Source: Candidatus Poseidoniales archaeon (GTDB taxonomy: Archaea; Thermoplasmatota; Poseidoniia; Poseidoniales; Poseidoniaceae). From it: DNA of 59,903 bases. The stretch lies in assembly GCA_003602575.1 (NCBI GenBank), contig QQRY01000021.1, forward strand, positions 1 to 59,903, written 5' to 3'. The notes under the pieces are model-generated. The model ran no database searches, was not told where the DNA came from, and worked only from the letters and a program-made list of their open reading frames with translations. The translations under genes and the position numbers were made by a program. Of the stretch, positions 17,494 through 26,321 are shown in pieces (within the stretch, counting starts at the first letter, position 1; every line of letters starts with the position of its first letter).

Positions 17494-19086
17494 TCAATTA
17501 CCCCAACGCCGAATCTGTGGGATTATTTCCCTCAATTCTTCGTTGGAGTAGGAACGGTTCGAACTAATTAGTTCGACAAGTCGCGGATCTCGCACCATGT
17601 GCATAATTTCCGCAGGGGTTTTTCTAACAAATTCATCTCTTGTCAAGTCATTAAACTGACGGACTTTTGACAAAAATGCCTCTTTTACTCTAAGTTGATA
17701 CTGAGAAGCATCAATTTTCTTAGGTCTTTCTCTAAAGCGAGTTAAATCAAATACATGTCGCCAGTTTTCTTTCTCTGGGACAACCATAATTGCAATAGCT
17801 AGTAATGCGAATAGATTTAGAATAATCAGCCATTTTAGTACATTATCACTTGTCAGTAAAACTATAGCTCCAATGGCTTCGGTAAAAGGAGATGATAGAG
17901 CACTTGATACGTGTCTACTCTCATCAAATACTAAGTTAAATTCTGAAGGGAATCTAGTCACTGTTGTGGAGATTTCTTTGTTATCAAATTCCATCATATC
18001 ATAAATCAAAGCCGAAAAATATTGACTGTTTCCTCTCCAAGTTGTATCTCCGTATGCAGAAGATAGGCCATCGGATGAATCCCAGCATGAATGGGATTCA
18101 TCTAACTTGTTAGAAGAGTAATATTGAGAAGTACATTGTTGCTTACCTGTTTCGGCGCCCAACTGCTCATCCCAAAGGTGATTCGCTAAAACCGAATGAT
18201 CAGAAACAAAAACGATTGAACCTGTGACATCGACTTTACCATAATCATTGTTTGGTTGCTCATCTAAGACATCTTCAACTGGATAATCAATTCGGATAAT
18301 CAAGCCAGTTTTTCCTTCACCAAGTACTGGATTATTTCGATTATTGACGTCCATGTCATACCTTGCAACGAATGCCGGTGTTGAAGCATGTGCTAGAACC
18401 ATAACCTCTCTTTCTTCATCAACATCCTCATCTAATACTTGAATTGCTGTTGCTCTATGGAATAAAACCGGCATCCTACAATCTTCGACTTGAGAATTAG
18501 CAATATTGTTTTCAGAACAAGGAATCGACCTTTCGTCACCCATAGTAGTTACATCTCTATTGATACTTGCTGCTGCCCATAGCTTTCTTTGGTCGGGCAT
18601 TAGGATTTCACCATTCTCATCTGTTACTTCGTAATACTGGAAAGGATCGACTACCGGTGCATCGAAATACTTGACACCAAACTCTGATGCAACTAATTGA
18701 GCATTTGTTGAATTAGCAGCCAAAATGACTTTTCCGCCTTTATTGGTTACGAAATCAAAGATTGCGGATGCTTCGGCAGCATCGAAAGGTTTCTCAGGTG
18801 CAGCGATGACCAGCATTGTCCTATGTGGGTCTTTCCAATCATTAACCAACATAGGAGTGGACATTGTATTAGCAATAGAATATCCTTCTCCCTCTGAACC
18901 GAGAGTACTTCTCATCTCTGTAAGTTGTAAATTAGATAATTCCAATCCTTCTTCATAGGGAGAGAAAACAGTTTCTTTGTTTAAACTGACGAGGCTGATG
19001 ACAATTACGGATAATAACAGGGATGATACAAAACCAACTTTCAGCCATGTTTCAAGACTGATTTTGGTTTTTGTTTCCTCTGCCAT
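17494..19086 (-). CDS. DUF4350 / GldG-like membrane protein
   Basis: The protein has an N-terminal helix (about 10-32), a large extracytoplasmic part, a second helix at about 435-455 and a cytoplasmic tail. The early domain has RTMLVIAAPEKPFDAAEASAIFDFV and then GGKVILAANSTNAQLVASEFG, the glutamine-amidotransferase-like fold of DUF4350, which often occurs in operons with MoxR and DUF58. The C-terminal tail contains a four-helix-like segment (VRQFNDLTRDEFVRKTPAEI). The ATG at 19086 (MAEETKTK) is preferred over TTG at 19092. It is the first gene of the operon; about 180 bases upstream have no gene and hold the presumed promoter (a TATA-like CTTAAAAAG on the minus strand near 19193-19201). Confidence 0.75.
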   Translation of the reverse strand: MAEETKTKISLETWLKVGFVSSLLLSVIVISLVSLNKETVFSPYEEGLELSNLQLTEMRSTLGSEGEGYSIANTMSTPMLVNDWKDPHRTMLVIAAPEKPFDAAEASAIFDFVTNKGGKVILAANSTNAQLVASEFGVKYFDAPVVDPFQYYEVTDENGEILMPDQRKLWAAASINRDVTTMGDERSIPCSENNIANSQVEDCRMPVLFHRATAIQVLDEDVDEEREVMVLAHASTPAFVARYDMDVNNRNNPVLGEGKTGLIIRIDYPVEDVLDEQPNNDYGKVDVTGSIVFVSDHSVLANHLWDEQLGAETGKQQCTSQYYSSNKLDESHSCWDSSDGLSSAYGDTTWRGNSQYFSALIYDMMEFDNKEISTTVTRFPSEFNLVFDESRHVSSALSSPFTEAIGAIVLLTSDNVLKWLIILNLFALLAIAIMVVPEKENWRHVFDLTRFRERPKKIDASQYQLRVKEAFLSKVRQFNDLTRDEFVRKTPAEIMHMVRDPRLVELISSNRSYSNEELREIIPQIRRWGN

Positions 19087-19269
19087 AACCAATCCCTTCC
19101 CTAACTATGCGCTAACAAGACACACCAATAAACGGCGGAACTTCTCTCCACTCATAATGCTTGTCCATCAATGAGTAAACCAATACAACGCTTTTTAAGA
19201 CAAGAGGTGCAAATTTTACTTACTAAAATGTGTGAAAAAATACATTAAAATTTACGAAAATAACAATTA

Positions 19270-20220
19270 TTACCGTCGGCGTAATAAAATAATATTGACT
19301 GCAAATAAAACTAAAATAATCTCTACAAAAGATAAGAACGGGAGCGAACTAGCCTCAGTTAATTCTGTAGAATCATCATCTGATTGTGAATCTTGATTAT
19401 TATTCTGACTTGAATCTTCAACCGTACTATCAACCGCAGTAACCTCTATTTCAATAATCACACTAGATGTACGTTGGTTTCCTGAAGAATCAATCGAAAG
19501 AGTCACTTCACATGCTCTATCAGGGTGAGCTGTCGATGCGGTGATTTTCAATTTTGCTTGAAAGTTTTGACCTACTGAAATAACTTGACCATCCAACTCA
19601 TCAAATCCTTCAACATCTAGATGCGGACATGACCTGATGCTCACCATTGGATTATCTACTGCATCATCTGAATTACCCATATTCTCAATATTGAAGTCAT
19701 ATTCAATAAATGAGCCCGCGAATAATTTCTCCCCTCTACTAGTTGCACTTGGAACTAAATCAAATACTTCAGGAACTGCAATATCAGCTTCGATATTCTG
19801 ATTGCTAGTGCTTTGCTCGAAAGACATTTCATCAGCAGTTACTGAAATAGTCATACTACTGTTAGGAGACCTTTCATAGACATATCCATTTTCATTTTTC
19901 AACATAATACTTATCGATTCATTAGTTGAACCACTAACAGTAAGGCTTTCGGGATAATCCAAATCTATAGGGATATCACTGGAGTCCCACTCGATTGTTA
20001 ACTCAATATTAAGATCTGACATTCTTTGATTGTCTATGAAAATTATCAGTTCATCGTCTATATCGTCACCATTACTTAATTCAAGAGTATATGTGCCATC
20101 CATATCCTCATCCCAACCTAACTCCCATGAAGGCATCTGTAATTGATCTTGGGCTAGGGTATTAGACATGGTCAAAGGTAATAATAAAAGAAGAAGAATC
20201 AACCAAATTTTTTGTTTCAT
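19270..20220 (-). CDS. Secreted protein with C-terminal membrane anchor, in the molybdoenzyme operon
   Basis: A clear signal peptide (MKQKIWLILLLLLLPLTMSNTLA) leads into a beta-rich acidic domain of about 230 residues with repeated Ig-like or CARDB-like strands (for example VPEVFDLVPS, IEYDFNIENMGNSDDA). An Asn/Asp/Ser linker follows, then LPFLSF, a hydrophobic helix and a terminal RRR. The end has the layout of a sorting/anchoring signal and resembles that of the surface protein at 57.6-59.6 kb. It begins 9 bases after the FAD-subunit gene, with GGTGATATT before the ATG, so it is probably co-expressed with the molybdoenzyme. No enzymatic motif seen. Confidence 0.7.
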   Translation of the reverse strand: MKQKIWLILLLLLLPLTMSNTLAQDQLQMPSWELGWDEDMDGTYTLELSNGDDIDDELIIFIDNQRMSDLNIELTIEWDSSDIPIDLDYPESLTVSGSTNESISIMLKNENGYVYERSPNSSMTISVTADEMSFEQSTSNQNIEADIAVPEVFDLVPSATSRGEKLFAGSFIEYDFNIENMGNSDDAVDNPMVSIRSCPHLDVEGFDELDGQVISVGQNFQAKLKITASTAHPDRACEVTLSIDSSGNQRTSSVIIEIEVTAVDSTVEDSSQNNNQDSQSDDDSTELTEASSLPFLSFVEIILVLFAVNIILLRRR

Positions 20221-20229
20221 AATATCACC

Positions 20230-21198
20230 TCATTTCATTTGGGAAAAGGCACGCTTAACCAATACTTGTACTACTGAACGACGATAATTCGGGGGTAGAG
20301 CCGTATTATTTACGGGTTTGACACTTTTTCTAATTACTGATGCCAGAGACTTAACTGAATTATCATCATCCCAGCCTTCTTCGATTATTTTTCCGACTTC
20401 CTCTGTATGAATTTTAGGAATAGATTCTAAGGCAGTTGTTGCTACTTTTATCGAGTTTCTGTCCCCTTCAAGCCAAGATGCTGCAACCCCGGCTTCCGGG
20501 AAATCCCACGAATCTCTAACTCTCAACTTTTGATATGAACCGATTCTATTCAGCGATTCCTCTGGCAAGGTTACCTTAAGCAGAAATTCTCCTTTCTCGA
20601 GCACATTCTTTTTCATTCCATCTAACTGATAAAATTCTGATAATGGCATAACTCTCTCGCCATTAGGACCTATAAGGTGAACTGAAGCGCCAAGAACCAT
20701 CAAAACTGGGGCTATATCACCTTGGTATGTAGCCACACATAATGTGTTTTGATTTGGAATTACACGGCAATCTGAACCTGTACCACAATCTGCTTTATGG
20801 CACCAGTCTATTGAACGTCGCCAGTCCTCACTTTGATTATACCAGAAACATCTAGTGTCAAGACATAGATTACCGCCCAAAGTCGCACTTTTACGAATTA
20901 GAGATGAGGCTACTTTGCCAGCAGCCTCCGCAATCATTGGATGTACATTTTGATTTTCTAGACTTGAAAGTCTAGCCATACAACCAATTTCCAAATTAGA
21001 TACAGTATCAATACCAGGGATATTTGAGAGAGAAATAACATGCGGTTTCGTATTTATTCGCCACTTATAATTAGCCAACAAATCTGTTCCGCCCGAGACC
21101 CAGTCGAACTCTTCTCCATCTCCAATCAACTTAGAAGCAATACTACACGCCTCTTCAATAGAATTCGGGTGATGAAGAATAAAAGGAGGCATTAACAT
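20230..21198 (-). CDS. Molybdenum hydroxylase FAD subunit with HcrB-like Fe-S loop
   Basis: The medium subunit of a xanthine oxidase-family enzyme, carrying FAD between the Fe-S subunit and the electron acceptor. The first FAD motif is WVSGGTDLLANYK (33-45) and the second is IRKSATLGGNLC (101-112). After it comes an insert rich in cysteine (C112, C117, C133, C138, C144, C154) including LCLDTRCFWYNQS and DWCHKADCGTGSDC. An equivalent insert binds a [4Fe-4S] cluster in 4-hydroxybenzoyl-CoA reductase HcrB; ordinary xanthine dehydrogenase and CO dehydrogenase lack it. The 16-residue spacing C117-C133 fits that protein as I recall it. The start overlaps the large-subunit stop by one base. Substrate unknown. 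Confidence 0.88.
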   Translation of the reverse strand: MLMPPFILHHPNSIEEACSIASKLIGDGEEFDWVSGGTDLLANYKWRINTKPHVISLSNIPGIDTVSNLEIGCMARLSSLENQNVHPMIAEAAGKVASSLIRKSATLGGNLCLDTRCFWYNQSEDWRRSIDWCHKADCGTGSDCRVIPNQNTLCVATYQGDIAPVLMVLGASVHLIGPNGERVMPLSEFYQLDGMKKNVLEKGEFLLKVTLPEESLNRIGSYQKLRVRDSWDFPEAGVAASWLEGDRNSIKVATTALESIPKIHTEEVGKIIEEGWDDDNSVKSLASVIRKSVKPVNNTALPPNYRRSVVQVLVKRAFSQMK

Positions 21199-24002
21199 TA
21201 GTCATCATCCCCCATATGTCTTTGCTCTTTTTTCAACCAAGCTTTACCTGCAAGCCCTAGTTCAGCTAATTGCTGTGGATCTGGTTCAGTCGCCATTCGC
21301 CAACCTTCAACCTGTTCTTCCAACGGAATATTTGGATCAAAACCAAATAGAACACCATTCACATATGGCGAGGTATCTTCAGTCCTCTGCCTAGCCAAAT
21401 CTCTCTGTTTATGCTCTTTAGCACGTTTCTCAAGTGATTTTTGTAGTTCTATACTCTTAGGACCATGGGTATACCTTGGAGATGGTAGTTCTGTTGCATC
21501 TTCTAATTTCAATTTCTTACGCTTCTTTTCGATGCCTTTGAAAACAATATCAGGGGTAAGGGGTAGATCGTTGTATCTAATTCCAATTGCATCGTAAACT
21601 GCATTGACTACCGCTGGTAATATTGGTAGTAATGGCCCTTCTCCCGCTTCTTTAGCACCAAATGGCCCTTCAGGGTCGCTTGATTCAACAATTATTGGTT
21701 CAACGTGCGGCATTTCATGAATTGATGGAATCTTATACTCGAGGAGATTTGCATTTTGTAAATGCCCTGTTCGACCATATACCATCTTCTCAGATAATAC
21801 TTGACCAAGACCCATGTGGCATGAGCCAATGATTTGTCCTTTTACTGCAAGAGGATTCAACGCTTTACCACAATCGTGTGCAGCCCAAACATTAGTACAC
21901 TTGACGAGACCTAATTCGATGTCGACGTCGACTTCTGCTACATATGCTGAAAACGAGTATGCGGGTGCAAGACCTGCTGCTGCACCTTTGTGAACTCCAC
22001 CCATAGGAGGGGAACGATACGCACCACTCGAGATTAGAGCGCCCTTATCTTCCTGTGCTTTGTGAAGTGCTTGAAGGTAAGATACCCCAATTGCTGGATC
22101 GTGTTTATAGTAAATTCTTCTGTCATTAATCACTAATGTATTTGGATGATAACCCAAAATATCCCAAGCAGCATTGAGCAACTTTTCTCGAATATCCAAT
22201 GCCGCTCTAATTGCGGCATTAGCGTTCATGAAAGTAACTCTACTGGAGTATGAACCCAAGTCCACTGGAGATGTGTCGCTTTCATGGCTCCTAACGTGAA
22301 TCATTTCTATTGGCAATGCTAAAACTTCTGAAACAACTTGAGCAACCGCTGTTGTTGAACCTTGACCAATATCTGCAGCACCTGTGTGAACTGTCACTCC
22401 TCCATCCATATCGACTTGAATGTGAACGGTCGCATGAGGGAATCGATTTGGATCCCAGTGAATCGGAAGACCAGAACCCGAAATGAAGAAACCACAGCCG
22501 ATTCCGATTCCTTTGCCTAAAGGCAATTTGCGGAATTTATTATCCCAATCCGAACCACTTCTCACTCTTTCCAGTGCTTCTCTCATACCATTTGAGGTGA
22601 TTCTAAAACCAGTAATTGTTCTACTATGAGGCGGTAAAAGGTTTGCAAGCCTAAGGTCAATTGGGTCTACATTCATCTGTTCCGCCATCTCATCAAGACC
22701 AACCTCAACAGCACACCGGGTATTGACTGCACCATGACCTCTCATGGCTCCAGATGCTGGCTTATTGGTCCAAACTCTTGCACCTGTATAATGGAATGAC
22801 CCAAGTTCATAAGGAGCAGTAGCTAAAACTCCATTATAATATGAAGTGACGTGTCCAAAGGATGCAAAACCTCCACCATCTATCAATGCATCAATATCAA
22901 AACCAGAAATTCTACCTTCATCATCTGCTGTCATCTTTACTTCGATATTACTTGGATGTCTACCTCTATTTATCCAGTAAACTTCTTCTCTGTCAAAGGT
23001 TATTCGAACTGGACGCCCTGATTTTCTTGCCAGAATTGCTGCACACATCTCATGTGGGAAAGGATCTGATTTTCCACCAAAACCGCCCCCAACAAATGTT
23101 CTAATCACGTTTATCTGATGCATTGGTACATCGAGTACAGTTGAAAGTGCTCTATGAGTATAATGAGGAACTTGTTGGGGCGTGTATAATTGTAGACGAC
23201 CGTTAGGATCCCAATGAGCAACAACAGCGTGCGGTTCTGTGAATCCATGATGAACTCCTGCCATAGTCCACTTCCCATGAGATGAAGAGAATGGATTCTC
23301 AACCAACGAACGGTCTCCAAATTCTTGGAATACTCTCTTTTGGACATTTGTTCTTGCTAGGTGATACTTGCCTCTCCAATGTATAGGCTCATCATTATCT
23401 TCGAGTCCTTTCTTGGGATCAAATACTGGCTCCAAAATTTCCCATTCAATTTCAAACAAACCTAATGCTTCAATCGCTGTCGCTTCATCTACAGCACTTA
23501 CACAGGCAACTAAATCTCCCATGTGACGAACTTTCTCTACAGCCATTGCATGCTCATCTTTTGTAACCGGTAAAACTCCAAAACTATGAGGTGAATCTGC
23601 CCCTGTTGCAACGGCGATGACACCTGGGAGAGCTTCAACTTTGGAGGTGTCAATAGATTTTATCTTGGCGTAGTGATGTGGAGAACGTAAAATCTTACCA
23701 ATCGACTCATTCGCTAATCTGACATCGTCTCCATACCAAGCTTGTCCGGTGACTTTTGCATTGGAATCAACTAGTGGAAGGGGTTTACCTACTACAGTGC
23801 CCGTTCTTATCCTATCATGAATATGAGATCCTGCTGGCTGAGGTTCTTTACCTCCAACTGATTCGGGAATGAAATTTAGATCTCTTTCTTTCATTACTGG
23901 TCCTGAGCCACCAGAACCGGGAGGAGGAAACACCTGCTTACCTGCTACGCGCTTACCGTCTTTACGCGCTGAATTAGGTTGTTGACGATATCCTGCAGAC
24001 AT
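21198..24002 (-). CDS. Molybdenum hydroxylase large (molybdopterin) subunit
   Basis: The catalytic subunit of a xanthine oxidase-family enzyme that binds molybdopterin cytosine dinucleotide. Seen: the GGGFGGK cofactor loop, AMRGHGAVNTRCAVE, GAADIGQGSTTAVAQVVSE, and the terminal GAKEAGEGPLLPILPAV, whose Glu is the general base of the family. The first 65 residues (from MSAGYRQQPN) are a Gly/Pro/Lys-rich extension before the usual GKPLPLVDSNAKVTG start, which is odd for the family. The ATG at 24002 is favoured: GGTGATATT, containing the small-subunit stop, precedes it by 5 bases. The loop residues that set substrate preference do not let me choose xanthine, an aldehyde, CO or an aromatic CoA thioester. 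Confidence 0.92.
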   Translation of the reverse strand: MSAGYRQQPNSARKDGKRVAGKQVFPPPGSGGSGPVMKERDLNFIPESVGGKEPQPAGSHIHDRIRTGTVVGKPLPLVDSNAKVTGQAWYGDDVRLANESIGKILRSPHHYAKIKSIDTSKVEALPGVIAVATGADSPHSFGVLPVTKDEHAMAVEKVRHMGDLVACVSAVDEATAIEALGLFEIEWEILEPVFDPKKGLEDNDEPIHWRGKYHLARTNVQKRVFQEFGDRSLVENPFSSSHGKWTMAGVHHGFTEPHAVVAHWDPNGRLQLYTPQQVPHYTHRALSTVLDVPMHQINVIRTFVGGGFGGKSDPFPHEMCAAILARKSGRPVRITFDREEVYWINRGRHPSNIEVKMTADDEGRISGFDIDALIDGGGFASFGHVTSYYNGVLATAPYELGSFHYTGARVWTNKPASGAMRGHGAVNTRCAVEVGLDEMAEQMNVDPIDLRLANLLPPHSRTITGFRITSNGMREALERVRSGSDWDNKFRKLPLGKGIGIGCGFFISGSGLPIHWDPNRFPHATVHIQVDMDGGVTVHTGAADIGQGSTTAVAQVVSEVLALPIEMIHVRSHESDTSPVDLGSYSSRVTFMNANAAIRAALDIREKLLNAAWDILGYHPNTLVINDRRIYYKHDPAIGVSYLQALHKAQEDKGALISSGAYRSPPMGGVHKGAAAGLAPAYSFSAYVAEVDVDIELGLVKCTNVWAAHDCGKALNPLAVKGQIIGSCHMGLGQVLSEKMVYGRTGHLQNANLLEYKIPSIHEMPHVEPIIVESSDPEGPFGAKEAGEGPLLPILPAVVNAVYDAIGIRYNDLPLTPDIVFKGIEKKRKKLKLEDATELPSPRYTHGPKSIELQKSLEKRAKEHKQRDLARQRTEDTSPYVNGVLFGFDPNIPLEEQVEGWRMATEPDPQQLAELGLAGKAWLKKEQRHMGDDD

Positions 24003-24006
24003 AATA

Positions 24007-24585
24007 TCACCTTGCGTGACCAGGAGGCATGGCTGGCTCATCAGGGCCATCAGGGTGTGGATTTGGATGTGGATTACTAGCGGGAGGTACTGGTTCAGAT
24101 TCACCTCTATGAATTTCAGCAGCAGCCTTGATTGAATCAACTATTTGTTGATATCCTGTACATCGGCATAAATTACCTTCGATTGCACAAGATATTTCAT
24201 CGTCAGTTGGTGAGTCATTTTTTGTGAGTAATGCTTGAGCACTAATCAAAAAACCTGGAGTACAAAATCCACATTGTGAACCTCCATGTTCAGCAAAGCA
24301 AGATTGAATTGGCGCCAAATGAGCACCTTCTGCTAAACCTTCAACTGTGGTAATTTCAGTGTTTGAAACTTGACCTGCAAGGCAGAGACAAGAAAGTCTA
24401 GCATCGCCATCGATCATCACTGTACAACATCCACATGTACCAAGGTCACAGCCTCTTTTTACACCAAGAGTTCCTACCTGATCTCTTAACACATCAAGTA
24501 AAATAGCATTTGAAGAAATTAATCCCTCAAATGCCTCGCCATTGACTTTTGCTGACCATATTTCGGACGGTGCTTTAGGAGTCAT
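24007..24585 (-). CDS. Molybdenum hydroxylase small [2Fe-2S] subunit
   Basis: The electron-transfer subunit with two [2Fe-2S] clusters. The plant-ferredoxin-type cluster ligands are in GCDLGTCGCCTVMIDG, and the second, helical cluster is built from QCGFCTPGFL and NLCRCTGY. The domain is of standard size (about 160 residues), followed by a Pro/His/Asn-rich tail (PPASNPHPNPHPDGP) that is not part of the family and may be a flexible or metal-binding extension. The ATG at 24585 (MTPKAPSE) is preferred to a GTG at 24618. It is the first gene of the small-large-medium order. Confidence 0.92.
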   Translation of the reverse strand: MTPKAPSEIWSAKVNGEAFEGLISSNAILLDVLRDQVGTLGVKRGCDLGTCGCCTVMIDGDARLSCLCLAGQVSNTEITTVEGLAEGAHLAPIQSCFAEHGGSQCGFCTPGFLISAQALLTKNDSPTDDEISCAIEGNLCRCTGYQQIVDSIKAAAEIHRGESEPVPPASNPHPNPHPDGPDEPAMPPGHAR

Positions 24586-24672
24586 TGGAACATATTCCGT
24601 ACCTACCACACTTCTCACCCATCAAGACGTAGGGAAAGATGCATATCAATATAGGCATTGAATGGATAGATT

Positions 24673-26244
24673 TCAATTACGATAATGAACGCTTAAATTA
24701 TCATCATTTCCTGTTTTTGGTTCGACCCAATCAGGATCTCCTGGAAGAACTAAACTATCTCCTAGAGAGATTAACTCGGCTCCAATTTTCTGTTGCCTTC
24801 CTTGTAATAATTGCCAGTCTAATTTGTCATCTCTCCATCTTTGCCATCGCTTTAACATTCTCCAACTTTGCACTAATTTAGAGTATAGTTTCAAGTGCAT
24901 TTTACCAGAAATAGGCCACCAAACTAATAAAATTAAGAAAACAAGGATTGGATTTAACAATGTTAATTTAGCCAAAAGCCAATGCATATTTAGTAATGAA
25001 AACACAGGACTTGAAGGTGAAAGAAGTAACCAAGTCACCATTAGAGATGCTGTAATCCACCATATTGGAAACATGATTATCGCAGACATTACTTTCATTG
25101 TACCTTGTATAGGTGCTGAGATTTTACCCTTCTTTAGATACCACATTACAGCATAATTTCCTTGATACGGAGGGACATTTCCAATTACTGCGCTCCAAGT
25201 AACTAGACCTAGCATCCATGCTGCTGACCAAACCCAAATACTGATTGCTTTTAGGTACCCTAGAATCGAAGGTTTCTTTGGTTTTGCTGCAACATCAAAT
25301 GGAGTAAGACCCAAGGATTCTATCTCATCAAAGTGTTCTATAGATTCTTTAACCAAAGTTCCTGTTTTCTCAGGTTCTTCCTTTGAAACAAATTCCCATC
25401 CAGCGCGCATCCTTCTCGCACCTATTACTGATTCAGAATAACTTGGCTTCTTCATTTTGCCTCCACTTTGCTTGATTCTCTCTGCATAAGCAACACTTCT
25501 AGCTTTCCAAATCAAGCGTCTTTCTTCCCATGAAGTCTTAGAATGGCTGGCCCTATTCAATTCGGAATCAATTGCTTGCGTAACTTCATCTATCCAAATT
25601 TTATCAAGTTCATCATTAGGTTCGGGGATTGGAGGTAGTTGCATTGGCCTTTCCAAGATTACTGCAGCACGCTCTCTGAATTTCTGTGAATTTGAATAAT
25701 GAAGACCAACAGGAATTATTCTTGGCATAGGAGTTTCTAATTGCTCTGACTTGCGAATCGCTTGAAGCATTATTCTAGCAGCTCCAGAGCGAGCACGCTT
25801 GGCAGATGAATCCGTATGAGTTCTCCCCTCTGGAAATAGTAGTAATCTACCACCTAATGCAATTTCATTGCCAACTTTAGAAAGTAATTTTTCATTTCTT
25901 TTCTTAGATTCTTCTCTATCATTACTATCGCTGGCTCTCTCGATAGGTAAAGCGCCAGATGAACGAATTAATCTACCGAGGACAGGTATTTTGAATAGTG
26001 TGTGTTTAGCCAAAATCGATAATCTTCCTGGGAGTGAAGCATGCATAAGCATTGGATCTATCAGCCCACTTGGGTGCCAAGCAATAAACATCAGTCCGCC
26101 TTCTGGTGGAAGGTTTTCATTATCGACAATATCTAATTCACGAAACCAAACACTCATCAAAGAACGTGAGAATCTCCTCATTATTCGATAAGTAAAACCG
26201 ACTCTAGGATGGTTATCTCCACTGGGGTCTTTCAACCATCCCAT
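24673..26244 (-). CDS. PlsC-like acyltransferase with long C-terminal membrane region
   Basis: An LPLAT-family acyltransferase. Block I is WHPSGLIDPML (the HPxxLxD variant of HX4D), block II/III contains LLLFPEGRTHTDS, and block IV is IIPVGLHYS. These proteins move a fatty acyl group onto glycerol phosphate or lysophosphatidate. The 523-residue chain is much longer than plain PlsC (about 240); the extension carries several hydrophobic helices at about 335-450 and ends with a short helical, basic segment. Ester lipid enzymes are not expected in a typical ether-lipid archaeon, so the substrate is uncertain. The gene stands 88 bases upstream of the molybdoenzyme operon. Confidence 0.85.
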   Translation of the reverse strand: MGWLKDPSGDNHPRVGFTYRIMRRFSRSLMSVWFRELDIVDNENLPPEGGLMFIAWHPSGLIDPMLMHASLPGRLSILAKHTLFKIPVLGRLIRSSGALPIERASDSNDREESKKRNEKLLSKVGNEIALGGRLLLFPEGRTHTDSSAKRARSGAARIMLQAIRKSEQLETPMPRIIPVGLHYSNSQKFRERAAVILERPMQLPPIPEPNDELDKIWIDEVTQAIDSELNRASHSKTSWEERRLIWKARSVAYAERIKQSGGKMKKPSYSESVIGARRMRAGWEFVSKEEPEKTGTLVKESIEHFDEIESLGLTPFDVAAKPKKPSILGYLKAISIWVWSAAWMLGLVTWSAVIGNVPPYQGNYAVMWYLKKGKISAPIQGTMKVMSAIIMFPIWWITASLMVTWLLLSPSSPVFSLLNMHWLLAKLTLLNPILVFLILLVWWPISGKMHLKLYSKLVQSWRMLKRWQRWRDDKLDWQLLQGRQQKIGAELISLGDSLVLPGDPDWVEPKTGNDDNLSVHYRN

Positions 26245-26321
26245 GAAGGACGGTAGATGTACTCATTGATTACAACACCGCCGATTAATATTCAAAATGG
26301 TATATTTTTCTAAAAAATAAT

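Noticed and set aside
17056..17571. Plus-strand frame rich in Trp, Cys and His (repeated CCWHW)
   Set aside because: It is the antisense of the moxR gene and its Pro/Ala repeat; the odd composition follows from reading that repeat on the other strand.
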